Shown here in pieces: positions 1 through 13,014 of a stretch of 64,000 nucleotides of DNA. Every line of letters starts with the position of its first letter. Positions within the stretch are counted from its first letter, which is position 1. This DNA is from Valencia hispanica (taxonomy: Eukaryota > Chordata > Actinopteri > Cyprinodontiformes > Valenciidae). Made by a program: the position numbers and the translations under genes. The stretch lies in the NCBI GenBank assembly GCA_963556495.2, contig OY747712.1:4743634-4807633 (forward strand). Reading direction: 5' to 3'. Under the pieces are notes generated by a model. It did not search any database and had not been told where the DNA came from. It worked only from the letters and a program-made list of their open reading frames with translations.

Positions 1-57
1 GCAGACGTTTCTCCCTAATGACCGCCTGCCATGTTTATGTCCTCTCTGTCTCCGCAG

Positions 58-749
58 GCCTACCTGGACAGGCTGCAGGAAGACATCGGGAAGACTCTGG
101 AGAAGGTGAGCAGCAGAGAGAAGTACATCAACAACCAGCTGGAGCACCTGATCCAGGAGTACCGCGGCGCTCAGGCCAAACTCAGCGAGGTGAACCAGAT
201 ACCGCCGCCCAAGAAAACCCAAAACATTTACAGACGCTGGAATAAGTTGATGAATGTATCATCCATCAGGCCAAGGAGCTCTACAAGCAGGCGAGTGGAG
301 GCGTGATGGAGAGAACCCGAGTCCTGGCTGAGGTCCGTGAACACATCATCTACATCGTCACTTCTTCAACTTCAGGAAACATTGACCCCACTCCGTCCGT
401 TTAAACCGTTTCAGATCAGCGAGGAGCTGGAGAAGGTGAAGCAGGAGATGGAGGACAGAGGCAGCAGCATGTCTGACGGAGGTGAAGCAGAAATGAGCCT
501 TTGGAGGAGTCCGTGTTTGTCCCGCCAACATGTCCGACCTCCTCGTGTCTCCGTCTCTCCTCCACAGCTCCGGTGGTGAAGGTAAAGCAGAGCCTCACCA
601 AGCTGAAGCAGGAGATTGTCCAGATGGACGTGAGGATAGGCGTGGTGGAGCACACGCTGCTGCAGGCCAAGCTCAAAGAGAAGTCCAACATGACGCGCGA
701 CATGCACGCCACCAACATCCCAGAGCCCGCCGCCGGGCCTTTCACTTAG
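58..749 (+). CDS. ift57: IFT57 (intraflagellar transport protein 57), 3' part
   Basis: Four coding exons read in one frame: 58-189, 270-332, 415-481 and 568-749, all with AG/GT borders and ending at TAG 747-749. They encode the last 147 residues. Recognisable stretches are SREKYINNQLEHLIQEYRGA, EELEKVKQEMEDRGSSM, KQEIVQMDVRIGVVEHTLLQ and SNMTRDMHATNIPE, all hallmarks of the C-terminal coiled coil of IFT57. IFT57 is a subunit of the IFT-B complex that carries cargo along ciliary microtubules. The introns are very short (80-86 bases), as is common in compact fish genes. The upstream exons lie outside the window. The last residues (GPFT) differ slightly from what I recall of mammals but no break is seen. 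Identification is from recalled family sequence, not a search; I am confident of it. Confidence 0.95.
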
Positions 750-885
750 CGCCGCTGACCGGACTGGGGCCCCAGAACCCCCAGAGTCCTTCAAACCTGG
801 TAGATGATTCATCAAACATGTTTCTTCTGGTAGAAATGCAACTATTTATTGAATCCTTTTGTACAGTTGGTGTTTTTCTTGTTTG

Positions 886-891
886 AATAAA
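886..891 (+). promoter_or_regulatory. Poly(A) signal of IFT57
   Basis: AATAAA lies 137 bases after the IFT57 stop and is followed by a T-rich stretch, so the 3' UTR is about 150-170 bases. Confidence 0.8.
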
Positions 892-1345
892 CTGAAACGT
901 TTTTTCGTTTTGTTTTTCTAAATGGCTAAAATGTGTTATTGCGCAGAACGTCCACTAGATGGCGGAGTTGCTGCATCCAAATCGATGTTGAGCTTTCAGT
1001 TTAAACCTGAAGAAAAAACTGATTGTTTCTGATGGGAGCAAAAAGATGTTTGAAAAGGTCCGACTTCCTGCTGAAACTTCCCACAATATTCCAACTGGGT
1101 TTTCATAGGAAAGTCATCCGAAACGCCTCAGGATCGGATGTTTGTACCGGAAGAAGAGGCTGAGACCTTCAAAATAAACAGACCTGAAATACTGGAGTGA
1201 TAGGTAAAAAAAGAAAATCTATTTTATGTTTCTTTATTAGACTACATTGAGTAACGTGTTTTAAATTAGTAAAAAAGAAAAAGTATGGTTTGGATTTAAT
1301 AAACTTTCTAGTCAATTTCGTTCATCTATTCTCTGAGGGTCTGAG
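892..1345. other. Intergenic, nothing recognised
   Basis: AT-rich DNA after IFT57. No exon, promoter or repeat could be named here. Confidence 0.5.
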
Positions 1346-2027
1346 ATCTAAACAGGTGGGTGGAATAGTACCCCAAAATTGTACTACTAAGAGTAGCACT
1401 ACTTAATCATATTTTTACTCAAAAGTAAAAAGTAGCTCTCAAAAAAAAAAGGGCTACTTGAGTATTGAGAAACATTTGACTTTAAATTTATTTTTAAAAG
1501 ATGCCATCAGACACAAAAATATAACGTTGTGGGCAAATTCTGGTATTTTAAAGACCAAAATGAAAAAAATAATACAACTAAATAACATATTTTCATAATA
1601 AAAAATTTAAGCAAAAGAAACGCTTTTCTAAGACTATTTTTTTTTCATATAATAGCGATACCTGCATTAGTAGGTAATGTACATGTATATCTTAGAACCA
1701 GAGGTGGGTAGAGTACCTCAAATATTTGCTGAAATAAGAGTAGCACTACTTCAAATTATTGTTACTCAATTAAAAGTAAAAAGTAGACGTAAAAAAATAC
1801 TTAAGAAAGAGTAAGAAAAGGATACTTGAGTACTGAGTAACATCTGACTCCATATTTATTTTAAAAGATGCTATCAGGCACAAAAATATAACATCATGGG
1901 CAAATTCTGGTATTTTAAAAACCAATATGGGGGGGAATAATAAAACTAAATAAAATACAAAATAATTTTTAAGCAAAAGAAACACTTTTTTAAGTCAATT
2001 GCTTTCATATAATAACAATAGTAGGTA

Positions 2028-2067
<40 letters not shown>

Positions 2068-3090
2068 GCCAGAGGTGGGTGGAGAACCCAAAAATTGTAC
2101 TCAAGTAAAAGTCAAAAGTAACCGTCCAAAAATAATACTTAAGAGTAAAAAAGTATTTGGTAAAATGAGTACTGAGTAACATCTGATTTAATGACAAATA
2201 AAAACACAAAGTTATGGGAAAATTCTGGTATTTTAAATAACTAAAAGGAAAAGTACACAACATAATTACAAAATAAAACGTTTTAAGCAGAAGACACAAT
2301 GATACAAATAAATAATTACATACATTTTAAGCAGAAGAAAGACAGATTTTCTAAGTCAATTTTTTTTCAATATAATACCAATACAGAATACCAATAAGGT
2401 ATAAAGTACTTCTAGTTACAATTTATGATATTTACTGCATACTCACTTGACCTCATAGTGCAACAAGCTCAACAGACAGAAGATTACATTAAAAAAAACA
2501 AATCTTGTGTAGAAACGGGAGGTTCTCCTTTAATAAGCTGTAGGTGTGCGTCTGGATCTGGTGTGTTTTTGGTTAAATTATGTTTGTGCTTCATTCAGTG
2601 AATTTACTCACAGTGGGTAGAGTATCCAGACATATTACTCAAGTAAGAGTAGTGATACTTCATAATAATATTACTCAAGTAAAAAGCACGGCATAGCAAA
2701 ACTACTTTTTTTAAAAAGTTACTCAAGTTAAAGTAACTAGTTACTACCCACCTCTGCTTAGAACCAAGTAAAATAAGGTACCACCAGCCAAAATGTGTTT
2801 ACTGTATATTTACTTGAGCTCAAAGTGCAACAGATAAAAACTTACTTAAGAAAAACTGATTTTTGTACAAACAGATGATCTCCTTCAATAAACTGTAGAT
2901 GTATGTAGATCTGGTGTATTTTTAATAATAATAATAATAATAATAAAACGTTTCTAGCTCATTCAGTGAATTTACTCAGTGGGTACAGCATCTAGAAATG
3001 TTACTCAAGAAAGAGTCAAAAGTACGGTGTAGTAAAAGTACTATTAAAAGTCCCTCACAGTAAATGTAATTAGTTAGTAATTTACTCTGG
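1346..3090. mobile_element. Clustered copies of a CAGAGGTGGG-ended element
   Basis: Three successive partial copies begin near 1346, 1698 and 2069 with (CAGA)GGTGGGTRGA, followed by alternating runs such as ACTCAAGTAAAAGTA. A reverse-oriented end, CTACCCACCTCTG, closes at 2756. A further partial copy of the distal half (CATTCAGTGAATTTACTCA) lies at 2770-3090. The unit is rich in the TACTTGAGTA motif. Ends starting CAG and imperfect inversion suggest a hAT-like non-autonomous DNA transposon; that class is inference. A TA microsatellite sits at 2035-2061. No protein is encoded. Confidence 0.65.
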
Positions 3091-4441
3091 ATCTGGGCCT
3101 TTTTCATACGTAACTTAAAAGAAATTAAGGTGACTTCTCCTCACCGCCAGCCTCCAAACTGTGAACCGAAATCAGATTTTTCTTTCTCCCTCTGACGGTT
3201 CGTCTCCGTGCTTTTATTCTGAAAGGCCCGACCGCAGGATGTTTTCTATTTATCTCGACTTCATACATCTGCTGCTTCCTGTGAGGCGGGGCTGCAGATA
3301 TTAGACTCCTTCTTCTGCTCGGTTGTGATAAAACCGAAACAAAACATCGTAAAAAAAAATAATAATAATAAAAAAAACGACAAAGGCAAACGAAGTGGAG
3401 CAGTTTAAACGGGAGGAAGAGGATTTATTTGAAAAACCGGTGAGTTCAACCGAGTCCCTGTTATTTTCTCTTTTGTCTCGATCTGTGCTTAAAAAAACAA
3501 CATTAAAAACACATCCTAATGAGCAATTTTTCATTTTTTAATCCAACAGAAACATCATTTTGTAACTTTGAATACGGTGGATAATTACATTTGTTCACAA
3601 TTACTGGTAAAACAACAAAAAACGTTCACTTCATCTCCTTTATTTACATTAAAACAAAAACATGTTTCCCAAAGAAAGCCTTTCTTTAACTGTAACTGAA
3701 GTGTAATGAAATTATATTTTCAGAACAAATACCAAAAAGTGATTCCACACAGACAGACAGCTGCGTCTAAAAATAACTTGAAACCATAATAATTAGGAAT
3801 AAAATAAAGTGATGCGCTGAAATAAAGAAACTACAAAAAAGCATCTTAAATTCAATAGATCGGTATAAATAAATAAATAAATAACAAAGCGTTAAAAGAT
3901 CCCAGAATCTTCCAGTAAACGCTGTAAATAATCAGCTTTGTTTATTTAGAAAGTTGAGAGTTAAGCCTGTTCTGGTTCTGGTTCTGGTTCTGGTGGAAGC
4001 TGGAATGGTTCGGTCCATATTTGTGTTTCCTGCTACGCGTTTTCCTCCAACATCAGCAGCTCCCACAGACCACTGATGATGATGATGATGATGTTGCTGC
4101 AAGGCATGCTGGGAAGCTCCGGATGTCAAACACACAGAAAGGTCTAAACTTTGAGTCTCAGGGAGGAAATGTGCAGAAAACTTGATTCTTGTCTGAACTC
4201 CTGGACGGTTCTGCAGCTTTGATGAGGAACTATAGTCTTTCCTTTTTCTTTTTTGTTATTTTGTTCAGGAAATTTTGGTTTGTACAGCTAAATGTACAGG
4301 AGGTAAATAAAATCTTTACTGAGATGCCATATAAATAAACTCAGATAAAAACAGCCCAACATGCCCCGAATCCTAAAGGACCGATTCTATATTTAACCCC
4401 TCATTTTTGACTCATTTATCCAGGATTCCCAATGTTCCCAA
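3091..4441. other. Intergenic, possible untranslated first exon
   Basis: The stretch 3125-3440 is less AT-rich and ends in a good donor (CCG|GTGAGT at 3439-3445). It could be an untranslated first exon of TMEM71, but nothing proves it. Small repeats TTCTGG (3968-3994) and ATGATG (4075-4092) are present. No coding exon was recognised. Confidence 0.3.
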
Positions 4442-4735
4442 CAGAGGTGGGTAGTAATTAGTTACATTTACTTGAGTAACTTCTTCTTCTTTTTTTTATT
4501 ACATTAAACTTGGTTTTAGTACACTGCACTTTTAACTTTCACTTGAGTAATATTATGAAGTATCGCTACTCTGACTTCAGTAAAAGTTCTGGATGCTCTG
4601 CCCACTGTGAGTAAATCCACTGAATGGATTTACTGCACAAGCTTTGGTTTTCTAATGTAATTCTTTAATCTGTTTAGCTTGTTGCTGCATTTTGAGATCA
4701 AGTAAACAGACATACAGTAAACACCATAGAATGTC
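4442..4735 (-). mobile_element. Copy of the CAGAGGTGGG element, opposite orientation
   Basis: It begins CAGAGGTGGGTAGTAATTAG and carries the reverse complement of the 2400-2757 copy, including the inverted CATTCAGTGAATTTACTCA segment. It is truncated at its other end near a TG/TA microsatellite (4770-4803). Confidence 0.65.
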
Positions 4736-4770
4736 ACTGGAAGTACTTTTTACCTTGTTCTAACATGTAT

Positions 4771-4804
<34 letters not shown>

Positions 4805-5699
4805 AATATAAATTCTGGCATATGGTGCCACCCCTGAAAAATTCTTGCCACCCCATAATTATTTTTCTAGATCCGCCACTGAATGGAACCAAATAATGAT
4901 GACAGTAATTTTTGTAGTAAAATAAAAGTATATACTTTTTCTTTTTCCGCACTAAATCTCTACAGCTCATACGTATTAGTCAGACAATCTGGATTACTTT
5001 ATGTTGTTAAAAACCTGTACATCCATCATTTTTCCATGAAAAACAGTTTTTATTGTAAACATTTCCAAATATTGAGGTAAAAGCTCACATATCTTATTCT
5101 GGGTTTATATCAACTGAATGCAGCCTTTTTTTAGTGTTCTGTTTTTGCAGTCATGTCGGCCATGTTTGAATGTTAATGTGTGAAATATGTCACAATATTA
5201 TATTTCAAAATGTTCTCTAACCAGTTTGCTTCAGTAAAGCTCCACCCCTTATGTGACATCATGGCATGTACCAACTTGAAGCGTCAAACTGGATTATTGT
5301 ACTGAGTTTTAGGACTGACGTTTTCAAAATGCATTTCGGGAACTAATTTTCCTTTTTTCTAACCATGTTTTATAATAAGTTCATCCTCCATTTTGTTGGT
5401 GAAAACATGAGAAGACTGCTATTTTAATGTATTTGTGGTCTATGGATGATGTTTAAGTTAGCACACAATTTGTTGCCCTGAATTAAAGGGCTATTTCACT
5501 GTTTACTAAAGGGTCCTGGACTGAACTGGCCAGTAAATCCGTTGTTTAGATAGAGACCTACTAGTAAACTCCAGAAATCCAAATAAACCAGACCTGAACG
5601 GAATTGTTTTACTCTGATTACAACTTCAACTTTTAATCTATTTGTGAGAAAAAAAAATACATAAAACGCTTAAAATCCTGATTTGTTTTGTTTTCCTGA
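4736..5699. other. Intergenic, TG/TA microsatellite, otherwise nothing recognised
   Basis: (TG)n followed by (TA)n at about 4770-4803. The remainder is AT-rich with no convincing exon or named repeat. Confidence 0.5.
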
Positions 5700-7000
5700 G
5701 ACAAATGTGTCACTACTTTTGGGGTGCCATTTCTAAAGTCAAAAATTAACAGCAATATTTTTGGGCTATTTAGGCTGTCATAAGAGAAAAAAATGTGGGT
5801 TCATTTTTCAAAGTCATATTTGTATCCATGTTATTTATTAATTTATAAAGTTCACAGTTTCAGTCTAAATATTTAGTTAGCAAGCTAAACTGGCTAGCTA
5901 AATATTTAGTTTGAAGCTAAATATTTAGCTAGTAAGCTAAACCTAATAACTAAATATCTATGCCAGCAAGCCAAGCTGGCTAGCTAATTGTTTAGTTTGA
6001 AGCTAAATATTTAGCTAGTAAGCTAAACTGGCTAGATAAATATTTAGTTTGAAGCTAAATATTTAGCTAGTAAGCTAAATGTGCTACCTAAATATTTAGC
6101 TAGCAAGCCAAGCTGGCTAGGTAATTGTTTAGTTTTGAAGCTAAATATTTAGCTAGCAAGCCAAGCTGGCTAGGTAATTGTTTAGTTTTGAAGCTAAATA
6201 TTTAGCTAGTAAGCTAAACCTAATAATTAAATATCTATGCTAGCAAGCCAAGCTGGCTAGGTAATTGTTTAGTTTGAAGCTAAATATTTAGCTAGTAAGC
6301 TAAACCTGTTTGCTAAATATTTAGTTTGAAGCTAATTATTCAGCTAGTAAGCTAAACCTGCTAGCTAACTATTTAGTTTGAATCTAATTATTTAGCTAGC
6401 AAGCCAAACTAGCAAGCTAAATATTTAGCTCAGAGCTAAATATTTAGCTAATTTGCAAATTTACTTGCCGTTAATAAAGGCTGTGTCTTGTGTACCTCTA
6501 TATATAAACTGCTGGCGAGACTGAACGTCTCTTCTTTATCATTGTTTATTTTCGTCCCAACATGTCCAACATTTCAGCTTAAAACGTAGGATGAGCTGTT
6601 TACACGGCAGTACAGACGTTTACTGATAGATTTACAGTAACGCGACAGTCTGTGACAAGAGTTTGTATAGAGCTTCGCAGGTCCTCACTTTTATTTTGAT
6701 ATTCACCTCTGCTTTTTGCCAGGTGAAATTGCATATTAGCTAAATATTTGGCTCTGAGCTAAATATTAAGTCTGAAGTTATATATTTAGCTAGCCAGTTT
6801 AGCTTGCTAGCTAAATGTTTATTTTAAAACCGTAACATTTGTAAATAAATAAATAAATAACATGGACGCAAATATGACTTTAAGAAATGAACTACCATTT
6901 ATTTATCTTATGGCAGGCTAAACAACTCAAATTATTGCTGCTAACTTTACAAAAGCCCCCCATAGCTACTGCACTGAAAGAAAGATGAAATGGTGCAGAC
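5700..7000. repeat. Foldback-like element around a GCTAAATATTTAGC array
   Basis: A tandem array of roughly 50-60-base units with AGCTAAATATTTAGCTAG runs over 5855-6460 and resumes at 6728-6815. It is flanked by two long inverted arms: 5740-5850 is the reverse complement of 6842-6955, sharing AATAACATGGA and TCAAATTATTGCTG-type blocks. The array units are themselves near-palindromic (GCTAGC, AAATATTT). A 270-base segment at 6462-6733 interrupts the array between AGCTAATTTGCA and TGCATATTAGCT. The same arm sequence and a related array occur at 17160-18340, so this is a dispersed family. Confidence 0.7.
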
Positions 7001-7963
7001 CCTGTTTAGTTTTTAATGTACTTCTGTGAGCGGATCTGGCTGAAAGGTTTGTTACCACTATAAGTACATAAAGAACCTCACAGAAAATAAAAGCTGCTGG
7101 TAAAACGTTGTAAATATTGGAACCGTTAAATATCAGATTTAGGAGTTTCCCTTCAGGTTACCTTTAAAAGCTTTTGACTTCTGGGCATTTCTTTAACCTT
7201 TTATTTTTGTTCTATAACTGCTTGTCTTATTGACATAATTTTGTTAGTTTAAGATGAAAATTTGCCTAACCCCTCATGATTTGTATCAAAAAAATAAATA
7301 AATAAAGTAAGAAGTATTTAAATAGATTGATCCATGGATAAAATAAAGATAAAGATTCAAACTTTATAATGACGCAGCCAGAATCTGTTTGCATCTTTTA
7401 AAATTCAGAGAAGTCAGGAGGTTGATATATTAACCCTGAAGGTGAATTATAAAGTAACGGGGTCTGGGAGTTCCTCCTCGGCCGATAAACGGTTAACAGG
7501 AAACGTGAGCTCAGAGTCACGGCCTCTCGTCTGTTCTCCCTTCTTGTTTTTCTCTCCGTTTTCAGGCTGCAGCTTCGTCTCTGCAGGATGTCGGGGAACC
7601 GCGGCAGATAAGCCTCTTCCTTCACGACCCGAAGCTGTAAAACGGTTAAAAAAAAATCTAATGAACTCCTTAAAAATAACCTGGAATTTAAAGACGTGTT
7701 TAGAGTAGATTCCGTTAATCCCTGCAGTTCTTAGACTGTTCAGATCGGGGGGGGGAAACTTATCCGCTGCTTCACATGAAAACAGCAACACACTGCAGAC
7801 CTTTCTTTAATCATTACCAAGAACATTTAAAGGCTTTAAAATCTCAGCCTTAAACATGGACCAGAGATGAGTTTTTCCTCTTAGGAGCGGAGCAGAGGAG
7901 GAACAGGAGCTCCCCCCAAGCTGCCGTGTTTGACCCGTTCTGCTCTCTCTCTCTCTTTCACAG
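7001..7963. other. Region upstream of TMEM71
   Basis: No coding exon recognised. A CT-rich acceptor at 7961-7963 (TTTCACAG) opens the TMEM71 exon that holds the start codon, so a 5' untranslated exon must lie upstream. The stretch 7566-7640 is GC-richer and could be one, but this is not established. Confidence 0.4.
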
Positions 7964-7991
7964 ATCGACAGACGAGACGCCGCAGACAAAC

Positions 7992-10900
7992 ATGGCCGGC
8001 TTCTTCTCCGGAGCCATCACAAGTACGCCCCCCGCCGCCACCCGTTCACGCAGCAAAAACGGCATCCGATTCAGTTTCACACTTGATCCGTGCCGTAGCC
8101 CTGAGCATGATGCTGCCACTGCGCCTTACAGGAAGCTTTTAATTCGTTGATTGGCAGAAAATATAGTTGATTTCCTGTCAAAGTATGTTCTTAAAAGCGG
8201 ACGCAACGTAATAAGACATCTAAAAACAAGCCATCCGTGACTGTAGACTGGCTCAGTTTTCACCAGAATTAATCCTACGACCTGACTCAATCCCGTTTCA
8301 TGATGCTGCCACCGCCGTGCTTTAAACTAAGGGGTTTCATTTTGGGTTAAGTTGGCAGAAACTCACTTGGAAATTAAACACCTGCAGTGATTTCCAATTT
8401 CCATTTTCAAAACATTTTTAGTTAACTATTATTTTTTGTAAGGAGTTACTTCCCAGCTGCAGGATTCTTCTTTTTCCCCCAGCAGGAAAGGCTCTAAGAC
8501 CCATACATCCCAGTCTGAGTGAAGCTCAGTTAATCAGCTTGGTGATATTAAGATGCTCTGATTCTTCCTGTTCTAAGGGAATGTTTTTCTTCCCACCGTC
8601 ACCAAGCGCCTGATCAGAGCAGATAATTATGACTCGGTGCTAAATTAAATTGAAGTAGATCATTTCGAAATGTGTTCCGCTTGTGTGAAAATGCACAGAG
8701 CGACTCTGAAGCTAAATCTGGACCCGGACGGCTCTGAACCAAGGAATGTTCTGCTGATTAAAGCCCGTCTTTATTTAGAAACCCGCCGGCCGTCGGTTCC
8801 TGCGTTTAACCGAAGCTCTTCTGTTCTTCAGGTTCCCCGATAAAACGAAGGCTGCGTGGGAATCACTTCTGTCAGAGGTAAGAACCCAGTTTTATACCCA
8901 TGCATACTTTCTATAAATGCTGAAAACAACTTTCAGAGTCCAGAAGTACAACGGAGTATAAGAAGGACCACTGTAGACAAAAGGGAAGTATTTTGGAGTA
9001 AATTTCCGGCCAAAAAAACTCAGAAATGTTGAGCTTAATTTTGCATATTTTCCGAGAAAAACTTCTCTGATTTAGAAAAGTCGAAAAAAAATAAAAATAA
9101 AAGTCGAAAATTTGCTAGAGAAAACTCCATGATTAATACATGCATTATTTGTTTTGTTTTTTTACACTAAGATATTTTCTGACATTGTAAATTCAGACAT
9201 TTGCAAGAAATTCTCAATAAACTTTTATTCTAATAAATTTGGAAATTTCTGTCTTTACAATGTCATTATCTTCATTTAAATATTTTCTTTAAATTATGCT
9301 TTTAATGGTGGATGTTTCTGAGTTTTCTCTCACAAATTTACGACTTTTCTACATCAGAGAGTTTTTTTTCTTTTGAAAATATGTTAAATTAATCTAAAAG
9401 TTTTTTGGGGGGTGAAAATTTACTGCCAATTAAAAAAAAAAAATCTTTGTCTACAACGGCCCTGTTACTCTGTCGTACCAGATGAAACAAATAAGCAAGT
9501 TTCCCAGGAAAAATGTTTTTAAAGCTGCTTGACAACTTTATTACTAGTTCAAAGTTCAAAAGGGTCACAAATAAAAATCAAAGCAGGTTTTTTATTCAGA
9601 CTCCATGTCTAATAGAAGATCCATCAGGTAAATCTGTGGAGTCTGTCTCTCTCTCCCCCCTTGCAGCCCGGACGTCTCCCTCCTCTCACCCGACTCCTCC
9701 TACGTGTGCTACTCGTCGGCGGACGCCGGCGCCCCCTGCTGCTGCCGCCGCTCCCCGCGCCTCCTCACCAACGGCTACTACGACGTCACGGAGGACAGCT
9801 TCTGCTTGGACGAGGACGGCAACGTGTCTCTGACGGGCTGCAGGACCAACGTGTCCTACAAGGAGAAGCTGGTCAGGTGAGCTTGAACTCTGACCTCATC
9901 GCCACAGGTGAGAGCAGGCGGGCCCCCTGCGGGGGGCTGAGGTCATCGCCTGCAGCCAATCAGAGCCCATCGCTCAGGTCTCGTCAGGCCGCTTCCAGAA
10001 AGCTGTAAATTCTTCACCATTGACTTCAGCTGTGCTCAGGGGCCCCGCTGTGATGTCACTGAGCCCTGTTGCTAGGAGACCCTCTGGGTTATGGGATGTT
10101 TGAACACAGACATGTGGCGGTTTGTTGTTGCTGCTGCTGGCTGAACTATAATGAAGAAAAGCTGCAGTGTTACTGCCCCCTGGTGGCGGTTTTACCGCTT
10201 TCACTTCATGTCACTTCTGATGATTCTGATTTTATCGTTTTTTTGTTCCACTTGTTTTTCACATTTTCGTGTCACTTTTTAATATTTTTTATACTTTTTA
10301 GTTTGCTATGTATTTCTTTAAAACGGTTTTGATGTCACTCTTGACCCATAATTGGGTCCTTATTGATGAAGATGGCTGTTTTTGTCCATTTCATCCTGTT
10401 TGCACTTTTCTCTTCATCACTCTGCACTTTACTGCCACCTTGCGGAGCATTTTTAGTCACTTTCAAGTTATTTCTTTTTTTTATGTTTTTAAAACCATTT
10501 TCTAGTCATTTAGCATAATTTTGAAGTAGTTTTTTTCCACTTGGTTCTTTGTTTTTAATGCTCACTGGTCATTTATGGGTAGCCTGAGGATAATAATAAC
10601 AATAATAATAATAATACCTCTAAAGGTGCATCAACACATTCCTTTTTACTTGTTCCCTGTTTCGTGTCCTTTTCTGCTACTTCTCACAGTTTTTTAAACT
10701 CTTTTTAAAGTTTAACCTCAGTTTTTTGCTGTGAGGAGATTTTTTGACAGTCTTTCATTAATTTTGTGTTTTGTTTTTTTTATCTCTGCCTTCTCATTAT
10801 GGTCGTGGAGGTTCACCGCCACCTCATGGTCATTTTCTCAGATTTTTCTCTCCCCTTTTTTCGGCTTTTTGGTGCTTTAAACAGGTCTCCTTCACAGTCT

Positions 10901-12963
10901 GGAAACCTCTGGGATTTTAGTCTTTTCCAGGTGTGGAAAAGAACAGTTTTGTCCGTCTTTCCTCTCTGTGGTTTATTCATCAGAACAAGTTCGGCTTCAT
11001 ACGCTGAATGTTGGATCATGTTTTTTCCCAGACGTTTGCTTGGAATACAAACTGGTCCCTCTGCTCCCTCAGGGTGTTCAGACGCAGACGGAAACCTCGC
11101 AGGTGTTTGGTGTCTTTGCTGAGCGACGTCACTGAGAGCTGCCACTCATGGCTGGACCAGAAGGTCTTCAGAGGGATGCTGGGAACCGGACACAGACAGA
11201 ACCCGGACCCGGATCAGGAGCAGGACCTGGACCTGGACTGGGCCCAGGTCAGCCAGGAGGGACCGTCTCTGTGGACCGAGCTGGACGACAGCCGGAGCTT
11301 CACCTACGGTGAGTCTACGGGACGAACGGATCCAATCTTCTCATCACAAACGCCTCCATGAAAGTCACATGACTGCTCCTCCTGGTCCAGATCCCACTGA
11401 AGCTCCGCCTCCTCCAGACAAAGAAGCTCCTCCCCCCAAGCTCCTGATCCATGAGGAGATCTGTGCCGAGATCTGTCAGTCCAAGGAGCGCTTCACCCAA
11501 TCACTGGGCAGCCTCTCCGAAGCCCAGCCCCCTCCGGCTTTCTACAGCTGCTGCTGTCAGGCGTCGCCTGGGCCCACAGGTGAGCATGAAGGGAAACATC
11601 AGGGCGGCAGAACCCAAAACGTTCTGGTTCTGCCTCACTGGGAGACGCTGAGGCGCTTTAAGCTCTTATTCAGTCTCTAAAAACTTTATTTGTTTTTATT
11701 TCAGGGCTGACGATGAAGGCTCTCCTCATCCTCAGCATCTTCATCCTCAGCGCCCTCTACTCAGGGTGAGATTTTAAACCAGCTTGTTTTATTTTATTCC
11801 TGATGTTCTGACCGACCCAGCGATGCTGAGAGGAACGTTCCTCCTTCCTGCAGGTGTTTGTGGTGGAGCGCGGCTGTAACGTCGGCCATGTTGGCGGCGC
11901 TCTCAGCGGCGATGTGTGAGTATGTCTGATGTTCTGGTCAGGATGAGGTCCACACTGACTGGATGGAGGAAAATAGATTCATTGTTCAGTTTAATGGGGG
12001 TTTTTAACTCCCATAAATAAAATAGCTTAAAAAACTAAACTAAAAGAAAATAGGATCATAAAATTAATAAAACAGATCTTTACATTTAAAGAAATTAATT
12101 AAAATGTAGTTAAATGGAATAAAATATTTAACATTATCAAAGTCAAAAAAAAAATTCTAAATAATAAATGCTATAAACGGCAAGTAAAAATAAACAAAAA
12201 AATAAATGGATAAATAGAATTTATGGGTTAAAAATAAATGGGTTTTTTTAACTCCCATAAATAAAATAGCTTAAGAAACATAACTATAAGAAAATAGGAT
12301 CATATAAAATTTATAAAACAGATCTTTAAATTTAAAGAAACTATTTTTTTTTAAATTAAATTAAATATTTAACATCATTATCAAAGTCTAAATGAAAATG
12401 TTTTTTCCCAAAATAATAAATGCTATAACCGGCAAGTAAAAATAAACAAAAAAATAAATGGATAAATAGAATTTATGGGTTAAAAATAAATGGGTTTTTT
12501 TAACTCCCATAAATAAAATAGCTTAAAAAACATAACTATAAGAAAATAGGATCATATAAAATTTATAAAACAGATCTTTAAATTTAAAGAAACTATTTTT
12601 TTTTAAATTAAATTAAATATTTAACATCATTATCAAAGTCTAAATGAAAATGTTTTTTCCCAAAATAATAAATGCTATAAACGGCAAGTAAAAATAAACA
12701 AAAGTAAATGGACAACTAAACAGATTAAAATATAATATAAAAAACCTATAAAATAAATGACTAATATTTTAAAAGGTTGTAATGGAATGTATTAATAAAT
12801 TAAAACCAAGTTAAACAAAAATTTTAATGATAAAAAAGAAACTTGACGGCAAATAAATATAAGCATAAAAAACAGATTAAATAATATTAAATATAAATAA
12901 ATATATATGTAAAATAAATTGGTTCAAATAAAAAAAACATTCTAATAATGATAATGCAACAGC

Positions 12964-13014
<51 letters not shown>

